Positions 1 to 5,883 are shown, numbered from the stretch's first letter. The stretch is DNA of 7,240 nucleotides from Candidatus Gerdarchaeota archaeon (GCA_016839405.1 JAEOUJ010000072.1:1-7240), one strand, 5' to 3'. Notes: generated from the sequence alone by a model not told the origin. A program made the numbers and translations.

Positions 1-228
1 ATAGGAACTGGTTATGTAATTCAAGGAGTAGCTAATGCAGGATATGGTTTTGTTGTTAGAGACTATGCAACACATTCTGGTTGGGTTGATGAATTTGATA
101 ACATGTGTACTCTTCCAAGTGATACAGAAACGCCTACATTTCCACTCCCAAGTATTGGCATCATTTTAAGTGTGACTTTTCTAAGCTTAGTTGTTTCAAT
201 TGTTCATATTATTAAAAAAAGAAAATAA
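1..228 (+). CDS. Surface protein, C-terminal fragment with membrane-anchor/sorting tail (5' end outside window)
   Basis: Frame 1 is open from the first base to a TAA at 226-228, giving the last 75 residues of a longer protein. About 42 residues (rich in G, V, Y, D) belong to an unidentified extracellular part. A short T/P-rich linker follows (SDTETPTFPLPS), then one hydrophobic helix of about 20 residues, ending in IIKKRK. This motif-helix-basic layout is what archaeal surface proteins show when they are held in the membrane or processed by an archaeosortase-like enzyme. The last 29 residues match, position for position and without gaps, the layout of the tail of the facing gene at 384-1289 (xPxPxxG, then IxHIxKKRK). 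Function of the missing N-terminal part cannot be judged. A hairpin terminator begins at the stop codon. The reading frame and tail are clear; the sorting role is inferred. Confidence 0.8.
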   Translation: MGTGYVIQGVANAGYGFVVRDYATHSGWVDEFDNMCTLPSDTETPTFPLPSIGIILSVTFLSLVVSIVHIIKKRK

Positions 229-257
229 AATCGCATTGAAATATGCGATTATTTTTT
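229..257 (+). terminator. Hairpin plus T-tract terminator of the surface-protein fragment
   Basis: AATCGCAT (229-236) and ATGCGATT (243-250) form a perfect 8-bp stem with a 6-base loop, directly after the TAA at 226-228. A T-rich run (ATTTTTTCTC) follows at 251-260. This has the shape of a bacterial intrinsic terminator. In archaea the T-tract alone can direct 3' end formation, so the role of the stem is uncertain. Confidence 0.6.
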
Positions 258-344
258 CTCTTAATTTTATAGTTTTTTCTTTCTATTAATAATGTTACAA
301 TATAATTTTAGCTTATAAAATACTTCATTCAAACTTAGATATAT

Positions 345-378
345 AAAAAAAGAAAAAAATCAGCTTTTTAGCTGATTT
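345..378 (-). terminator. Hairpin plus T-tract terminator of the 384-1289 gene
   Basis: AAATCAGCT (357-365) and AGCTGATTT (370-378) form a perfect 9-bp stem with a TTTT loop in plus-strand orientation, starting 5 bases beyond the minus-strand stop. Read on the minus strand, the stem is followed by a long T-run, the complement of the A-tract at 345-359. It faces the plus-strand terminator at 229-257, so the two convergent genes each have their own stop signal. Confidence 0.6.
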
Positions 379-383
379 AGCAT

Positions 384-1289
384 TTATTTTCGCTTTTTAG
401 TTATGTGTATAAGGATAGCAATAAAACCAATAGAACTTAAAGTCAACCAGAATCCTAATCCTGGAAAAGGCCAAGTTGCTCTATCTAATTCAAATTCAGG
501 CAAATCATAATCCACTTTTTCTGTATTATATGAATAACCTATTTCTAATAAAGTTCCATCTGAAAAGCCACTTATTTCTCCTTCCATCTTAATACCTAAC
601 ATAATACCAGAAGCTTTAGTGTAAGCAAAGAGGTATTTATGATTGATACTTACATCTACAATTGCTGATGCATCAATAGAAGTTATATTCTCAGATAAAT
701 CTCCTCTCATATTGAACTCTACAATAAAATTATCTGTAGTATTTGTATATTTGGCTTTTAATGTTAACCCTTCTCCAAATGTCTCAGATTCAAGAGTTCC
801 ATTAACATTAATTTCATTTACAATATCAATCCAATCAGACCATGTAGTTGAAGTAACAGATAAAAATGGAACCATAAGAACCCCCAAATGTAAGTCTTCT
901 ATATCAGATTGATTCCACTCATTTAGAGTAACTTCTTCAAGTATTTCTATAGGAAAGAACATCATTGACAACAAAATTGCAGGATCTAATATTGTTGAAC
1001 TAGCTTCTTCTGAATATTCACCAACTGAAATATTATATAAAACAGCTGTTGGTAGAACACTAGTAACGTTTAATGAGATTTCTGTATTTATACCAAAATC
1101 TTGACCATCAAGTGTGAAACCTTCTATATTTGCTTCATTAATGCCAAGTTTAATATCTGTACTAGAAGCGTTTACATTATAATTATAGATTGATCCTACT
1201 GATATATTGTAAGCAGCTTGCATTTCTTGGATTGATAAAATCATTCCGATCATTAATAGTGGCAGGATAATCTTTAATGCTTTTTTCAA
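384..1289 (-). CDS. Secreted, membrane-anchored surface protein of unknown function
   Basis: A 301-residue protein. Residues 1-26 look like a signal peptide: MKK, then a hydrophobic run (ALKIILPLLMIGMILSI), with a likely cleavage near QAA (25-26). Residues 27-270 form a beta-rich, acidic extracellular region with eight N-x-S/T sequons (N28, N40, N74, N86, N126, N163, N183, N201), suggesting heavy N-glycosylation. The tail has W273-P-F-P-G-L-G, a hydrophobic helix of about 18 residues, and KKRK at 298-301. It parallels the tail of the convergent gene at 1-228, so both probably share one anchoring or sorting route. The start is a TTG at 1287-1289: the only upstream in-frame codons are two before a stop, a GAGG lies just upstream, and the next in-frame ATG (Met13) would cut the signal peptide. 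No family is recognised. Topology is well supported; the biological role is unknown. Confidence 0.85.
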   Translation of the reverse strand: MKKALKIILPLLMIGMILSIQEMQAAYNISVGSIYNYNVNASSTDIKLGINEANIEGFTLDGQDFGINTEISLNVTSVLPTAVLYNISVGEYSEEASSTILDPAILLSMMFFPIEILEEVTLNEWNQSDIEDLHLGVLMVPFLSVTSTTWSDWIDIVNEINVNGTLESETFGEGLTLKAKYTNTTDNFIVEFNMRGDLSENITSIDASAIVDVSINHKYLFAYTKASGIMLGIKMEGEISGFSDGTLLEIGYSYNTEKVDYDLPEFELDRATWPFPGLGFWLTLSSIGFIAILIHITKKRK

Positions 1290-1299
1290 ATTAATTCAT

Positions 1300-1304
1300 C
1301 CTCA
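1300..1304 (-). promoter_or_regulatory. Shine-Dalgarno site supporting the TTG start
   Basis: On the minus strand TGAGG lies 10 bases ahead of the TTG at 1289-1287. An ATG that overlaps it (1299-1297) is followed at once by AAT TAA and cannot start the gene. A stronger GGAGGG (1333-1328, minus) lies further upstream without any ATG, GTG or TTG at normal distance, so it probably has no role in this start. Confidence 0.45.
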
Positions 1305-1369
1305 GAATAATATCTATTTGTTATTATCCCTCCAAATATTAAAAGGATAACTATTTAGACTTCAATTAG

Positions 1370-1389
1370 TCATTTTTAGCAAAAAATGA
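1370..1389. repeat. Inverted repeat in the divergent intergenic region
   Basis: TCATTTTT (1370-1377) and AAAAATGA (1382-1389) are perfect 8-base inverted copies around AGCA. A second pair overlaps: TTAGCAAAAA (1376-1385) has an exact inverted copy TTTTTGCTAA at 1444-1453. The region (1290-1486) separates the divergent surface-protein and cyclophilin genes, so an operator is possible. In such AT-rich DNA, chance is also possible. No other structure was seen in this gap apart from loosely TATA-like AT runs. Confidence 0.35.
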
Positions 1390-1471
1390 TATGTTAATAT
1401 ACTTTTATTTTAAATAATAACCAAAAGACTTTTTCATTGATGGTTTTTGCTAATCAATTTAGATATCAAAT

Positions 1472-1475
1472 GGAG
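1472..1475 (+). promoter_or_regulatory. Possible Shine-Dalgarno site of the cyclophilin gene
   Basis: GGAG lies 11 bases before the ATG at 1487, slightly further than usual. There is no better start nearby, and the protein begins exactly where cyclophilin beta-strand 1 should begin. Confidence 0.4.
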
Positions 1476-1486
1476 TAGATTATCAT

Positions 1487-1960
1487 ATGACAAATGCTAT
1501 TCTTGAAACATCAAAAGGAACAATTGAAATTGAATTATTTGATGAAGAAACTCCAAATACCGTGAAAAATTTCGTTTCTCTTATAGAGAAAGGATTCTAT
1601 AATGGTTTAACTTTTCATCGTTATATTCAAGACTTCGTCATCCAAGGTGGTGATCCAAAAGGTAATGGTTCTGGCGGACCAGGTTATCAAATTCCTTGTG
1701 AAGTAGATGCTCCTAAACAGGTTCATAAAGTAGGAGCTCTTAGTATGGCTCACGCTGGTCGTAATACTGGTGGAAGTCAATTCTTTATTGTTTTAAATGA
1801 AATAAATTGTAAACACTTAAATCGTAACCATACAGTTTTTGGTCAAACAATAAAGGGATTAGAAGTTGTTAAACAGCTTAATCAAGGTGATAAAATCATC
1901 AAAGCTACTGTGAAAGATATTAGTGATAAAATAAAAAATATGCAATTAAAGAAAATGTAA
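1487..1960 (+). CDS. Peptidyl-prolyl cis-trans isomerase, cyclophilin type
   Basis: A 157-residue single-domain cyclophilin, close to the usual length of the compact prokaryotic form. It catalyses cis-trans isomerisation of X-Pro bonds during protein folding. No signal peptide or membrane helix is present, so it should act in the cytoplasm. The family signature is clear: F43-H-R45 holds the catalytic arginine (Arg55 of human CypA), followed by QGGDP (53-57) and G-S-G-G-P-G-Y (61-67). M87[13 protein letters not shown] (to 100) and N114-H-T-V-F-G complete the active-site face. The position of CypA Trp121, important for cyclosporin binding, appears to be His110; its neighbours Leu111 and His115 (CypA Leu122 and His126) are kept. 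Loops are short, as in bacterial PpiB types. The gene stands alone, with a hairpin terminator overlapping its stop codon. Assignment to the family is firm; clients are unknown. Confidence 0.96.
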   Translation: MTNAILETSKGTIEIELFDEETPNTVKNFVSLIEKGFYNGLTFHRYIQDFVIQGGDPKGNGSGGPGYQIPCEVDAPKQVHKVGALSMAHAGRNTGGSQFFIVLNEINCKHLNRNHTVFGQTIKGLEVVKQLNQGDKIIKATVKDISDKIKNMQLKKM

Positions 1961-1985
1961 AGGTTTAGAACCTTTTCTTTTTTCT
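1959..1985 (+). terminator. Hairpin plus T-tract terminator of the cyclophilin gene
   Basis: AAAGGTT (1959-1965) pairs with AACCTTT (1969-1975) around a 3-base loop, TAG. The stem begins inside the TAA stop codon. A T-rich stretch (TCTTTTTTCTT) follows. This is the third terminator of this form in the first 2 kb. Confidence 0.6.
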
Positions 1986-2013
1986 TCCATTTATATTTTA
2001 GTTCTTTTCTCAC

Positions 2014-2031
2014 GCGGTATTTTTATACTGC
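2014..2031 (+). repeat. Small hairpin upstream of the ORC-like gene
   Basis: GCGGTAT (2014-2020) pairs with ATACTGC (2025-2031) around TTTT, with one G-T wobble. No T-tract follows on the plus strand, so a terminator is unlikely. The stem also contains a TTTTATA stretch (2021-2027) that could be the TATA box of the downstream gene. The long leader from there to 2130 shows nothing else clear. Confidence 0.3.
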
Positions 2032-2117
2032 ATTTAAAACTACTTGGTGGAGCAATATTATCCTCTGCTTCGAACTGGCAATTTCTACTTGCTAAAAGGG
2101 ATGTTTCCAGTCATTTT

Positions 2118-2123
2118 GGAGGT
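2118..2123 (+). promoter_or_regulatory. Shine-Dalgarno site that fixes the ORC-like start
   Basis: GGAGGT ends 7 bases before the ATG at 2131 and is the strongest ribosome-binding site in the window. It favours 2131 over an upstream in-frame TTG at 2044, which has no such site and would add 29 residues that do not look like part of the AAA+ fold. Confidence 0.8.
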
Positions 2124-2130
2124 TAATTTA

Positions 2131-3312
2131 ATGATTACAAAATCGATAACACCAAGTGAAAGGTTTTCTATAGAGAATTTTCAATTTCGAGATTTCGAAT
2201 TTGAAGAACTGTTAACATCCTTTCGTAGAGTTTTAACTAATCCGGGTGATGCTATTGCTCGAGTAATCTTAATTGGTCCTCCAGGTTCTGGTAAAACCTT
2301 TGTTTTGAATAATTTTCAAAAGAAAATACAAATTCATCGCATTATTCATGATGAAACAAATATTGAATTAAAATGTATAATGGTTGATTGTATTAAATAT
2401 GAAACTTCAAAAGAAGTTGTTTTAGCTATCATTCACCAAATAGATCCATATTTTTATGCGAATATAGATGAATGCCAAACAGCAGAATTACAATATATTT
2501 TAGCAGATATGCTGCTAGCAAAAAAAGAAGCTTTAATTATAATTTTTGATAATATAGATTCTTTAGTTTCTTCTGAACCAGAAGAAGTTAATTCATTAAT
2601 TTATGGGTTTCAAAGATTTTCAGAAGGGAAAACTGGAGAGGATCCCAATCTTTTCTCACAAGTTTTGGTGGCTCATGATCTTGATTTTCTGGCTGAATTA
2701 GATAGGGCTGTTTTTAGACAAATAAAATCAGATGTAATACCATTTGAACCATATTCAATTCAGCAAACTTACCAATTATTAGAAGATTATATTAAAAAAA
2801 ATATTAGAAGAAAAATAGCTAAAGAAACAATTTGGTTTATATCTTTGATAGCTCAAGGAAATATGCATTTGGCATTAGAATTATTATATGGCTCAAATAA
2901 TATAGCAAAACAAAATCATTCAATAACAATTACACCTGAATTTGTTCGTCATGTGAATAAAACGCTAACTGATTTTACCGTAACGGAAGATAGAATAGAT
3001 CAACTTCATATTGGCCATAAATTAATGTTGTTAACAATCGCTCGTAAGTTCAAAAATAGTACAAATGCTTTTCTTAATTTCCTTGATTTGCCAAGTTTGT
3101 TTATTAGCATTTGTGAAGAATATAATCAATTACCACTTGCAAAAGATTTCTCCAGTGTTTTACCATCACTTGAAAAAATGGATCTGATATCATTACATAA
3201 TATAGAAAAAGAGATTATTGTAACTCTTTCAGATATATCTGCTACAGAGATGGTTGGTTATCTAGAAAAAACGATGAAGAAAAGAAGAAGAGATAAACCA
3301 TATTTCACATAA
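2131..3312 (+). CDS. ORC/Cdc6-like AAA+ ATPase, divergent
   Basis: A 393-residue protein with the layout of archaeal Orc1/Cdc6 initiators, which bind replication origins and load the MCM helicase. An N-terminal helix (about 18-36) leads to Walker A G49-P-P-G-S-G-K-T56. Walker B is F139-D-N-I-D143, a sensor-1 strand is at V178-L-V-A-H-D-L, and LAELDRAVF then IPFEPY (203-208) match the lid entry seen in Orc1. The C-terminal part (about 290-370) looks like the winged-helix DNA-binding domain, and a basic run KKRRR (383-387) lies near the end. Several key positions differ: Walker B reads D-N where D-E is usual, sensor-1 Asn appears as His182, and the sensor-2 G-D-x-R motif is GNMHLAL (243-249) without the arginine. 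It may be a specialised or ATPase-weak paralogue. A generic ORC/Cdc6-related AAA+ protein (STAND or archaeal ATPase) is the alternative. The start follows the strong GGAGGT. Confidence 0.82.
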   Translation: MITKSITPSERFSIENFQFRDFEFEELLTSFRRVLTNPGDAIARVILIGPPGSGKTFVLNNFQKKIQIHRIIHDETNIELKCIMVDCIKYETSKEVVLAIIHQIDPYFYANIDECQTAELQYILADMLLAKKEALIIIFDNIDSLVSSEPEEVNSLIYGFQRFSEGKTGEDPNLFSQVLVAHDLDFLAELDRAVFRQIKSDVIPFEPYSIQQTYQLLEDYIKKNIRRKIAKETIWFISLIAQGNMHLALELLYGSNNIAKQNHSITITPEFVRHVNKTLTDFTVTEDRIDQLHIGHKLMLLTIARKFKNSTNAFLNFLDLPSLFISICEEYNQLPLAKDFSSVLPSLEKMDLISLHNIEKEIIVTLSDISATEMVGYLEKTMKKRRRDKPYFT

Positions 3313-3357
3313 ATTCTTAATAAAAATACAAAAGCATCTTAAAAAGGTATCAAATTC

Positions 3358-3366
3358 TTTAAAATA
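3358..3366 (+). promoter_or_regulatory. Possible TATA box of the thioredoxin reductase gene
   Basis: TTTAAAATA is centred about 34 bases before the ATG at 3396. With the usual archaeal TATA-to-start distance of about 25 bases, transcription would begin only some 5-10 bases before the ATG. No Shine-Dalgarno sequence is visible there, so a leaderless or nearly leaderless message is likely. This is inferred from spacing only. Confidence 0.35.
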
Positions 3367-3393
3367 GATTATACTTATCAAAGAAATAGATTA
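3362..3393 (+). repeat. Direct repeat AAATAGATTA ahead of thioredoxin reductase
   Basis: The 10-mer occurs at 3362-3371 and again at 3384-3393, 22 bases apart (about two helical turns), the second copy ending 2 bases before the ATG. Related TAGATTA sequences occur just ahead of the cyclophilin start (1476-1482) and, on the minus strand, ahead of the OB-fold gene (5883-5877). It could be an operator or part of a promoter-proximal element; AT-rich chance recurrence is not excluded. Confidence 0.3.
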
Positions 3394-3395
3394 CC

Positions 3396-4322
3396 ATGAA
3401 CGAATATGATATAATAGCAATTGGTGGAGGCCCATCAGGATTAACAGTTGGTTTATATGGCGGAAGATATGGATTAAAAACTTTAGTAATTGATAAACAA
3501 CTTGTAGGGGGAGCAATGGCTATTTCTCCACTTATAGAAAATTATCCTGGAATGAAACCTATTAAGGGAGCAGATTTAACACAATTAATGAAATATCAAT
3601 GTCAAGCATTTGGTGCAGAAATAAGGGAATTAACTGATGTAACAACTCTTAATCCAGATAAGAAAATAATAACACTTAATACAGGTGAACAGATAAAAGC
3701 AAAAACTATTGTATTTACAACTGGAAGTAGTCATAGAAAATTAGGTGTACCTGGAGAAGAGCAATATACTGGCAGAGGAGTTTCATGGTGTGCTACTTGT
3801 GATGGTGCTTTCTTTAGAGGTCGTAAAGTTATTGTTGTTGGTGGTGGAAATTCAGCTGCAATTGAAGCATTACATCTTGCTCAAATTGTTGGTAATCTTC
3901 ACATGGTTCATCGACGAGATAAATTACGTGCTGAATCTTCTTACATAAAGCAAATTGAGAAATCAAATATAGATTTTTACTGGAATTCCATCGTCGAAGA
4001 AATTCTTGGTGATGGTAAGAAGGTAACTAGTGTTAAGCTAATCAATGTAAAAACCGATGAAATTCAAGAGATTCCTGTTAGTGGTGTTTTTATTTCCATT
4101 GGTTATGATCCCAATAATCAACTTGCTGCTGAAGCAGGTCTTGAATTAGATGAAAATGGTTACATACGTGTTGATAAAAAAATGCAGACTAATTTAGAAG
4201 GTATTTATGCTGCTGGTGATATAACAGGTGGTCAAAAACAACTCACTGTTTCTGTCGGTCAAGCAACTACTGCAACAATGAATGCTTTTCTTTACATGCA
4301 TGGTGGAAGCTGGTACACTTAA
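3396..4322 (+). CDS. trxB: Thioredoxin reductase (NADPH-type, FAD-dependent)
   Basis: A 308-residue protein of normal length for low-molecular-weight thioredoxin reductase. It passes electrons from NAD(P)H through FAD and a redox disulfide to thioredoxin-like proteins in the cytoplasm. The N-terminal FAD-binding motif is I9-G-G-G-P-S-G (to 15). The NAD(P)H domain carries the redox pair C132-A-T-C135 followed by Asp136, the likely proton donor. It also has the nucleotide motif G149-G-G-N-S-A and the H172-R-R-D-K-L-R-A stretch, whose arginines usually indicate NADPH preference. The second FAD motif is G269-I-Y-A-A-G-D-I-T-G-G. GGGNSA replaces the commoner GGGDSA, a minor variation. No thioredoxin or peroxiredoxin gene is adjacent, so the partner lies elsewhere. 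The gene follows the ORC-like gene by 83 bases and appears to have its own promoter. A T-rich tract follows its stop. The ATG start gives the standard beta-strand 1 at residues 4-9. Confidence 0.96.
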   Translation: MNEYDIIAIGGGPSGLTVGLYGGRYGLKTLVIDKQLVGGAMAISPLIENYPGMKPIKGADLTQLMKYQCQAFGAEIRELTDVTTLNPDKKIITLNTGEQIKAKTIVFTTGSSHRKLGVPGEEQYTGRGVSWCATCDGAFFRGRKVIVVGGGNSAAIEALHLAQIVGNLHMVHRRDKLRAESSYIKQIEKSNIDFYWNSIVEEILGDGKKVTSVKLINVKTDEIQEIPVSGVFISIGYDPNNQLAAEAGLELDENGYIRVDKKMQTNLEGIYAAGDITGGQKQLTVSVGQATTATMNAFLYMHGGSWYT

Positions 4323-4330
4323 GGCACCAA

Positions 4331-4349
4331 CTTTTCCCTTTTCTTTCTA
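4331..4349 (+). terminator. Pyrimidine-rich 3' end signal after trxB
   Basis: A run of T and C only (CTTTTCCCTTTTCTTTCT) begins 8 bases after the TAA at 4320-4322. No stem precedes it. It fits the U-rich type of archaeal termination signal rather than the hairpin type seen in the first 2 kb. Confidence 0.4.
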
Positions 4350-4426
4350 TGCTTTTATCGAAATCTTTAACTGTAAGTTGTTTTCTTGATTTATTTGCTT
4401 GGGTTTAATTTAGGTAGTGTTATAGC

Positions 4427-5140
4427 GTGCAATTATTAGTTTCACCTACATCTGTTTACGAAGCTCTTGAATGTGTTAAAGCTCAAGTTGATATTATTGA
4501 TGTTAAAAACCCCTTTGAAGGTTCGCTTGGAGCTAATTTTCCTTGGGTTATTCGTGAGATTCGAGAAGTAGTTCCTGAAAATATTCCTATTAGTGCTACT
4601 ATTGGTGACGTGCCTTTTAAACCTGGTACTGTTGCTCTTGCTGCTTTAGGAGCCAGCCAAGCAGGAGCTTCTTTTGTAAAAGTTGGTCTTTTTGGTACAA
4701 GAACATTTGATGAAGCTATAAAAGTTATGAAAGCTGTTACTCGTACAGTTGATGAATATCAATTGTCTGTTTCAGTTGTAGCTGCTGGTTATGCTGAAGG
4801 CAAAGCAATTAATTCAGTTGCTCCTTCTTATTTACCTGTTATTGCTTCTGAAACTTCTTGTGATTATGTTATGATCGATACTTTCGATAAATCCAAGGGT
4901 AAATCAATTTTTGATCTTCTTTCTTTTAATGTTTTAGAAAATTTTATTCAACAAGCTAAAGATTTAGAACTGGGTACTGCCCTTGGAGGATCAATTCAAT
5001 TAGAACACTTACCTATTATAAAACGTCTCCAACCAGACATTATTGGTATTCGTAGTGCTGTTTGTGAAAAAGGTGATAGACTTCATGGCACTATAAGATC
5101 TGAATTAGTTACGATTTTTAAGAATATGTTGAAGGACTAA
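4427..5140 (+). CDS. mfnB: (5-formylfuran-3-yl)methyl phosphate synthase, methanofuran biosynthesis
   Basis: A 237-residue TIM-barrel enzyme of the DUF556/MfnB family. MfnB joins two molecules of glyceraldehyde 3-phosphate to form the furan precursor 4-HFC-P of methanofuran, the C1 carrier at the formyl level. The protein starts MQLLVSP, just like methanogen homologues. It keeps D25-V-K27-N-P with the Schiff-base lysine, E31-G-S-L-G-A-N-F-P-W, and S56-A-T-I-G-D-V-P. V84-K85-V-G-L, A119-A-G-Y-A, M149-I-D151-T-x-x-K155 and A185-L-G-G-S-I follow. Lys27 and Lys155 fall at the same numbers as the catalytic lysines described for the Methanocaldococcus jannaschii enzyme. The start codon is GTG: the only upstream in-frame codons are three before a stop, and only a weak GGT-rich stretch (4413-4419) could serve as ribosome-binding site. 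No other mfn gene is adjacent. The convergent neighbour is only 10 bases away. Identification is very likely from recalled family sequence; substrate is inferred from the family. Confidence 0.94.
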   Translation: MQLLVSPTSVYEALECVKAQVDIIDVKNPFEGSLGANFPWVIREIREVVPENIPISATIGDVPFKPGTVALAALGASQAGASFVKVGLFGTRTFDEAIKVMKAVTRTVDEYQLSVSVVAAGYAEGKAINSVAPSYLPVIASETSCDYVMIDTFDKSKGKSIFDLLSFNVLENFIQQAKDLELGTALGGSIQLEHLPIIKRLQPDIIGIRSAVCEKGDRLHGTIRSELVTIFKNMLKD

Positions 5141-5159
5141 TTTTAGTTTCTTATTTCTT
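5141..5159 (+). terminator. T-rich 3' end signal of mfnB overlapping the convergent gene end
   Basis: TTTTAGTTTCTTATTTCTT starts right after the mfnB stop and extends into the last codons of the minus-strand gene. No stem is present. The two transcripts must therefore overlap at their 3' ends, or end within each other's coding sequence. Confidence 0.35.
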
Positions 5160-5867
5160 ACTCACATACAATTTCTCTAGGATTCCTCTTGATTGACCTA
5201 ATTCTTTGTCTGATAAATCGGGTCGTTTGCCTATATCATCATTTGTAAAACGTGGCAATCCTTTTGATGAGCCAGCAAACATTCCTTCTGAAAGTACCCC
5301 ATAAACTATTTGAGGTGGTAATTTAGCAATTGGAACTACCTCTCCCTTTTTTATTCCAACAATATTTGTAACTACATTATATCTTGCCTTGCCATCAGTT
5401 ACAATACATTTCCAATTTGCTGAATCAATTGATTCTATACTAATAATCTCACCACAGAGTATATCTATTGCATCTGCATAATCATCTGATAATCCTTGTG
5501 TTAGTCGTTCTCTCATTGTATAGAAATAATTACGAATATAGGTTAGAATTGCTACTGAATTTTTTCCATCTAATCCCTGAGTTACCAACCTATCCTCCCA
5601 TTTTTCAGGAAAGCTGTCAAAAATCTCTTTTGCATTTATTTCAATATCGCGCAATTCCTTTGATCTAAGAACTTGTTCAAGAGGTTTATAGCTCCATTTC
5701 AAAGCCTTTATTTTCTTACTTATTTCAGACAATCTTGTTAGAATTTTTTGCCTATTTAGAGAAAGTGGTATTTTTTTATTTTGTACAATATCAGTAAATT
5801 GTCTAACAACCCCTTCTGCAATTATTAATCTCGAATCAGAATCTATCCCTACCATAATTACCACCAT
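5151..5867 (-). CDS. Protein with C-terminal tRNA-binding (EMAP-II/MetRS-type) OB fold and unknown N-terminal domain
   Basis: A 238-residue cytoplasmic protein (234 if Met5 is used). Residues about 138-200 look like the tRNA_bind OB fold found in MetRS C-termini, PheRS beta, EMAP-II and CsaA. The pattern is G139-E-I-I-S-I-E-S, K153-C-I-V-T-D-G, V165-V-T-N-I, K174-G-E-V-V-P-I-A-K and G190-V-L-S-E-G-M-F, the last being the typical GVxSEGM strand. It would therefore bind tRNA or other structured RNA. Residues 1-137 are mostly helical and charged (for example RLSEISKKIKALKW at 45-58) and I do not recognise them. The last 35 residues (LPRFTNDDIGKRPDLSDKEL) form a polar tail. No catalytic synthetase motifs (HIGH, KMSKS) are seen, so it is a stand-alone RNA binder. 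The start may be ATG 5867 or ATG 5855; a GGTGGT just before the second favours it. It is divergent from radA. Confidence 0.8.
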   Translation of the reverse strand: MVVIMVGIDSDSRLIIAEGVVRQFTDIVQNKKIPLSLNRQKILTRLSEISKKIKALKWSYKPLEQVLRSKELRDIEINAKEIFDSFPEKWEDRLVTQGLDGKNSVAILTYIRNYFYTMRERLTQGLSDDYADAIDILCGEIISIESIDSANWKCIVTDGKARYNVVTNIVGIKKGEVVPIAKLPPQIVYGVLSEGMFAGSSKGLPRFTNDDIGKRPDLSDKELGQSRGILEKLYVSKK

Positions 5868-5883
5868 TAGATTTCATAATCTA
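5868..5883. repeat. Short inverted repeat just ahead of the OB-fold gene
   Basis: TAGATT (5868-5873) and AATCTA (5878-5883) flank TCAT, directly upstream of the minus-strand ATG at 5867. On that strand it reads TAGATTATGAAATCTA. It could fold in the leader or serve as an operator, and it contains the TAGATTA sequence also found ahead of the cyclophilin and trxB starts. Confidence 0.3.

Noticed and set aside
643..912. Open frame of 89 codons on the plus strand inside the 384-1289 gene
   Set aside because: It is antisense to a gene with clear signal peptide and anchor, has no ribosome-binding site and no family resemblance.
2100..2124. Possible origin recognition box next to the ORC-like gene (GTTTCCAGTC then TTTTGGAGG)
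   Set aside because: Only a weak partial resemblance to the ORB core, a single copy, and the GGAGG part is explained by the ribosome-binding site. No AT-rich unwinding region with several repeats was seen.
2044..2130. Upstream in-frame TTG extension of the ORC-like protein
   Set aside because: No Shine-Dalgarno site at the TTG, while a strong GGAGGT serves the ATG at 2131; the extra 29 residues do not fit the family.
3745..3948. Open frame of 67 codons inside trxB
   Set aside because: Shifted-frame shadow of the conserved redox and NADPH region of thioredoxin reductase.
5468..5668. Open frame of 66 codons opposite the OB-fold gene
   Set aside because: Antisense shadow with no start signal and a composition unlike the real genes.
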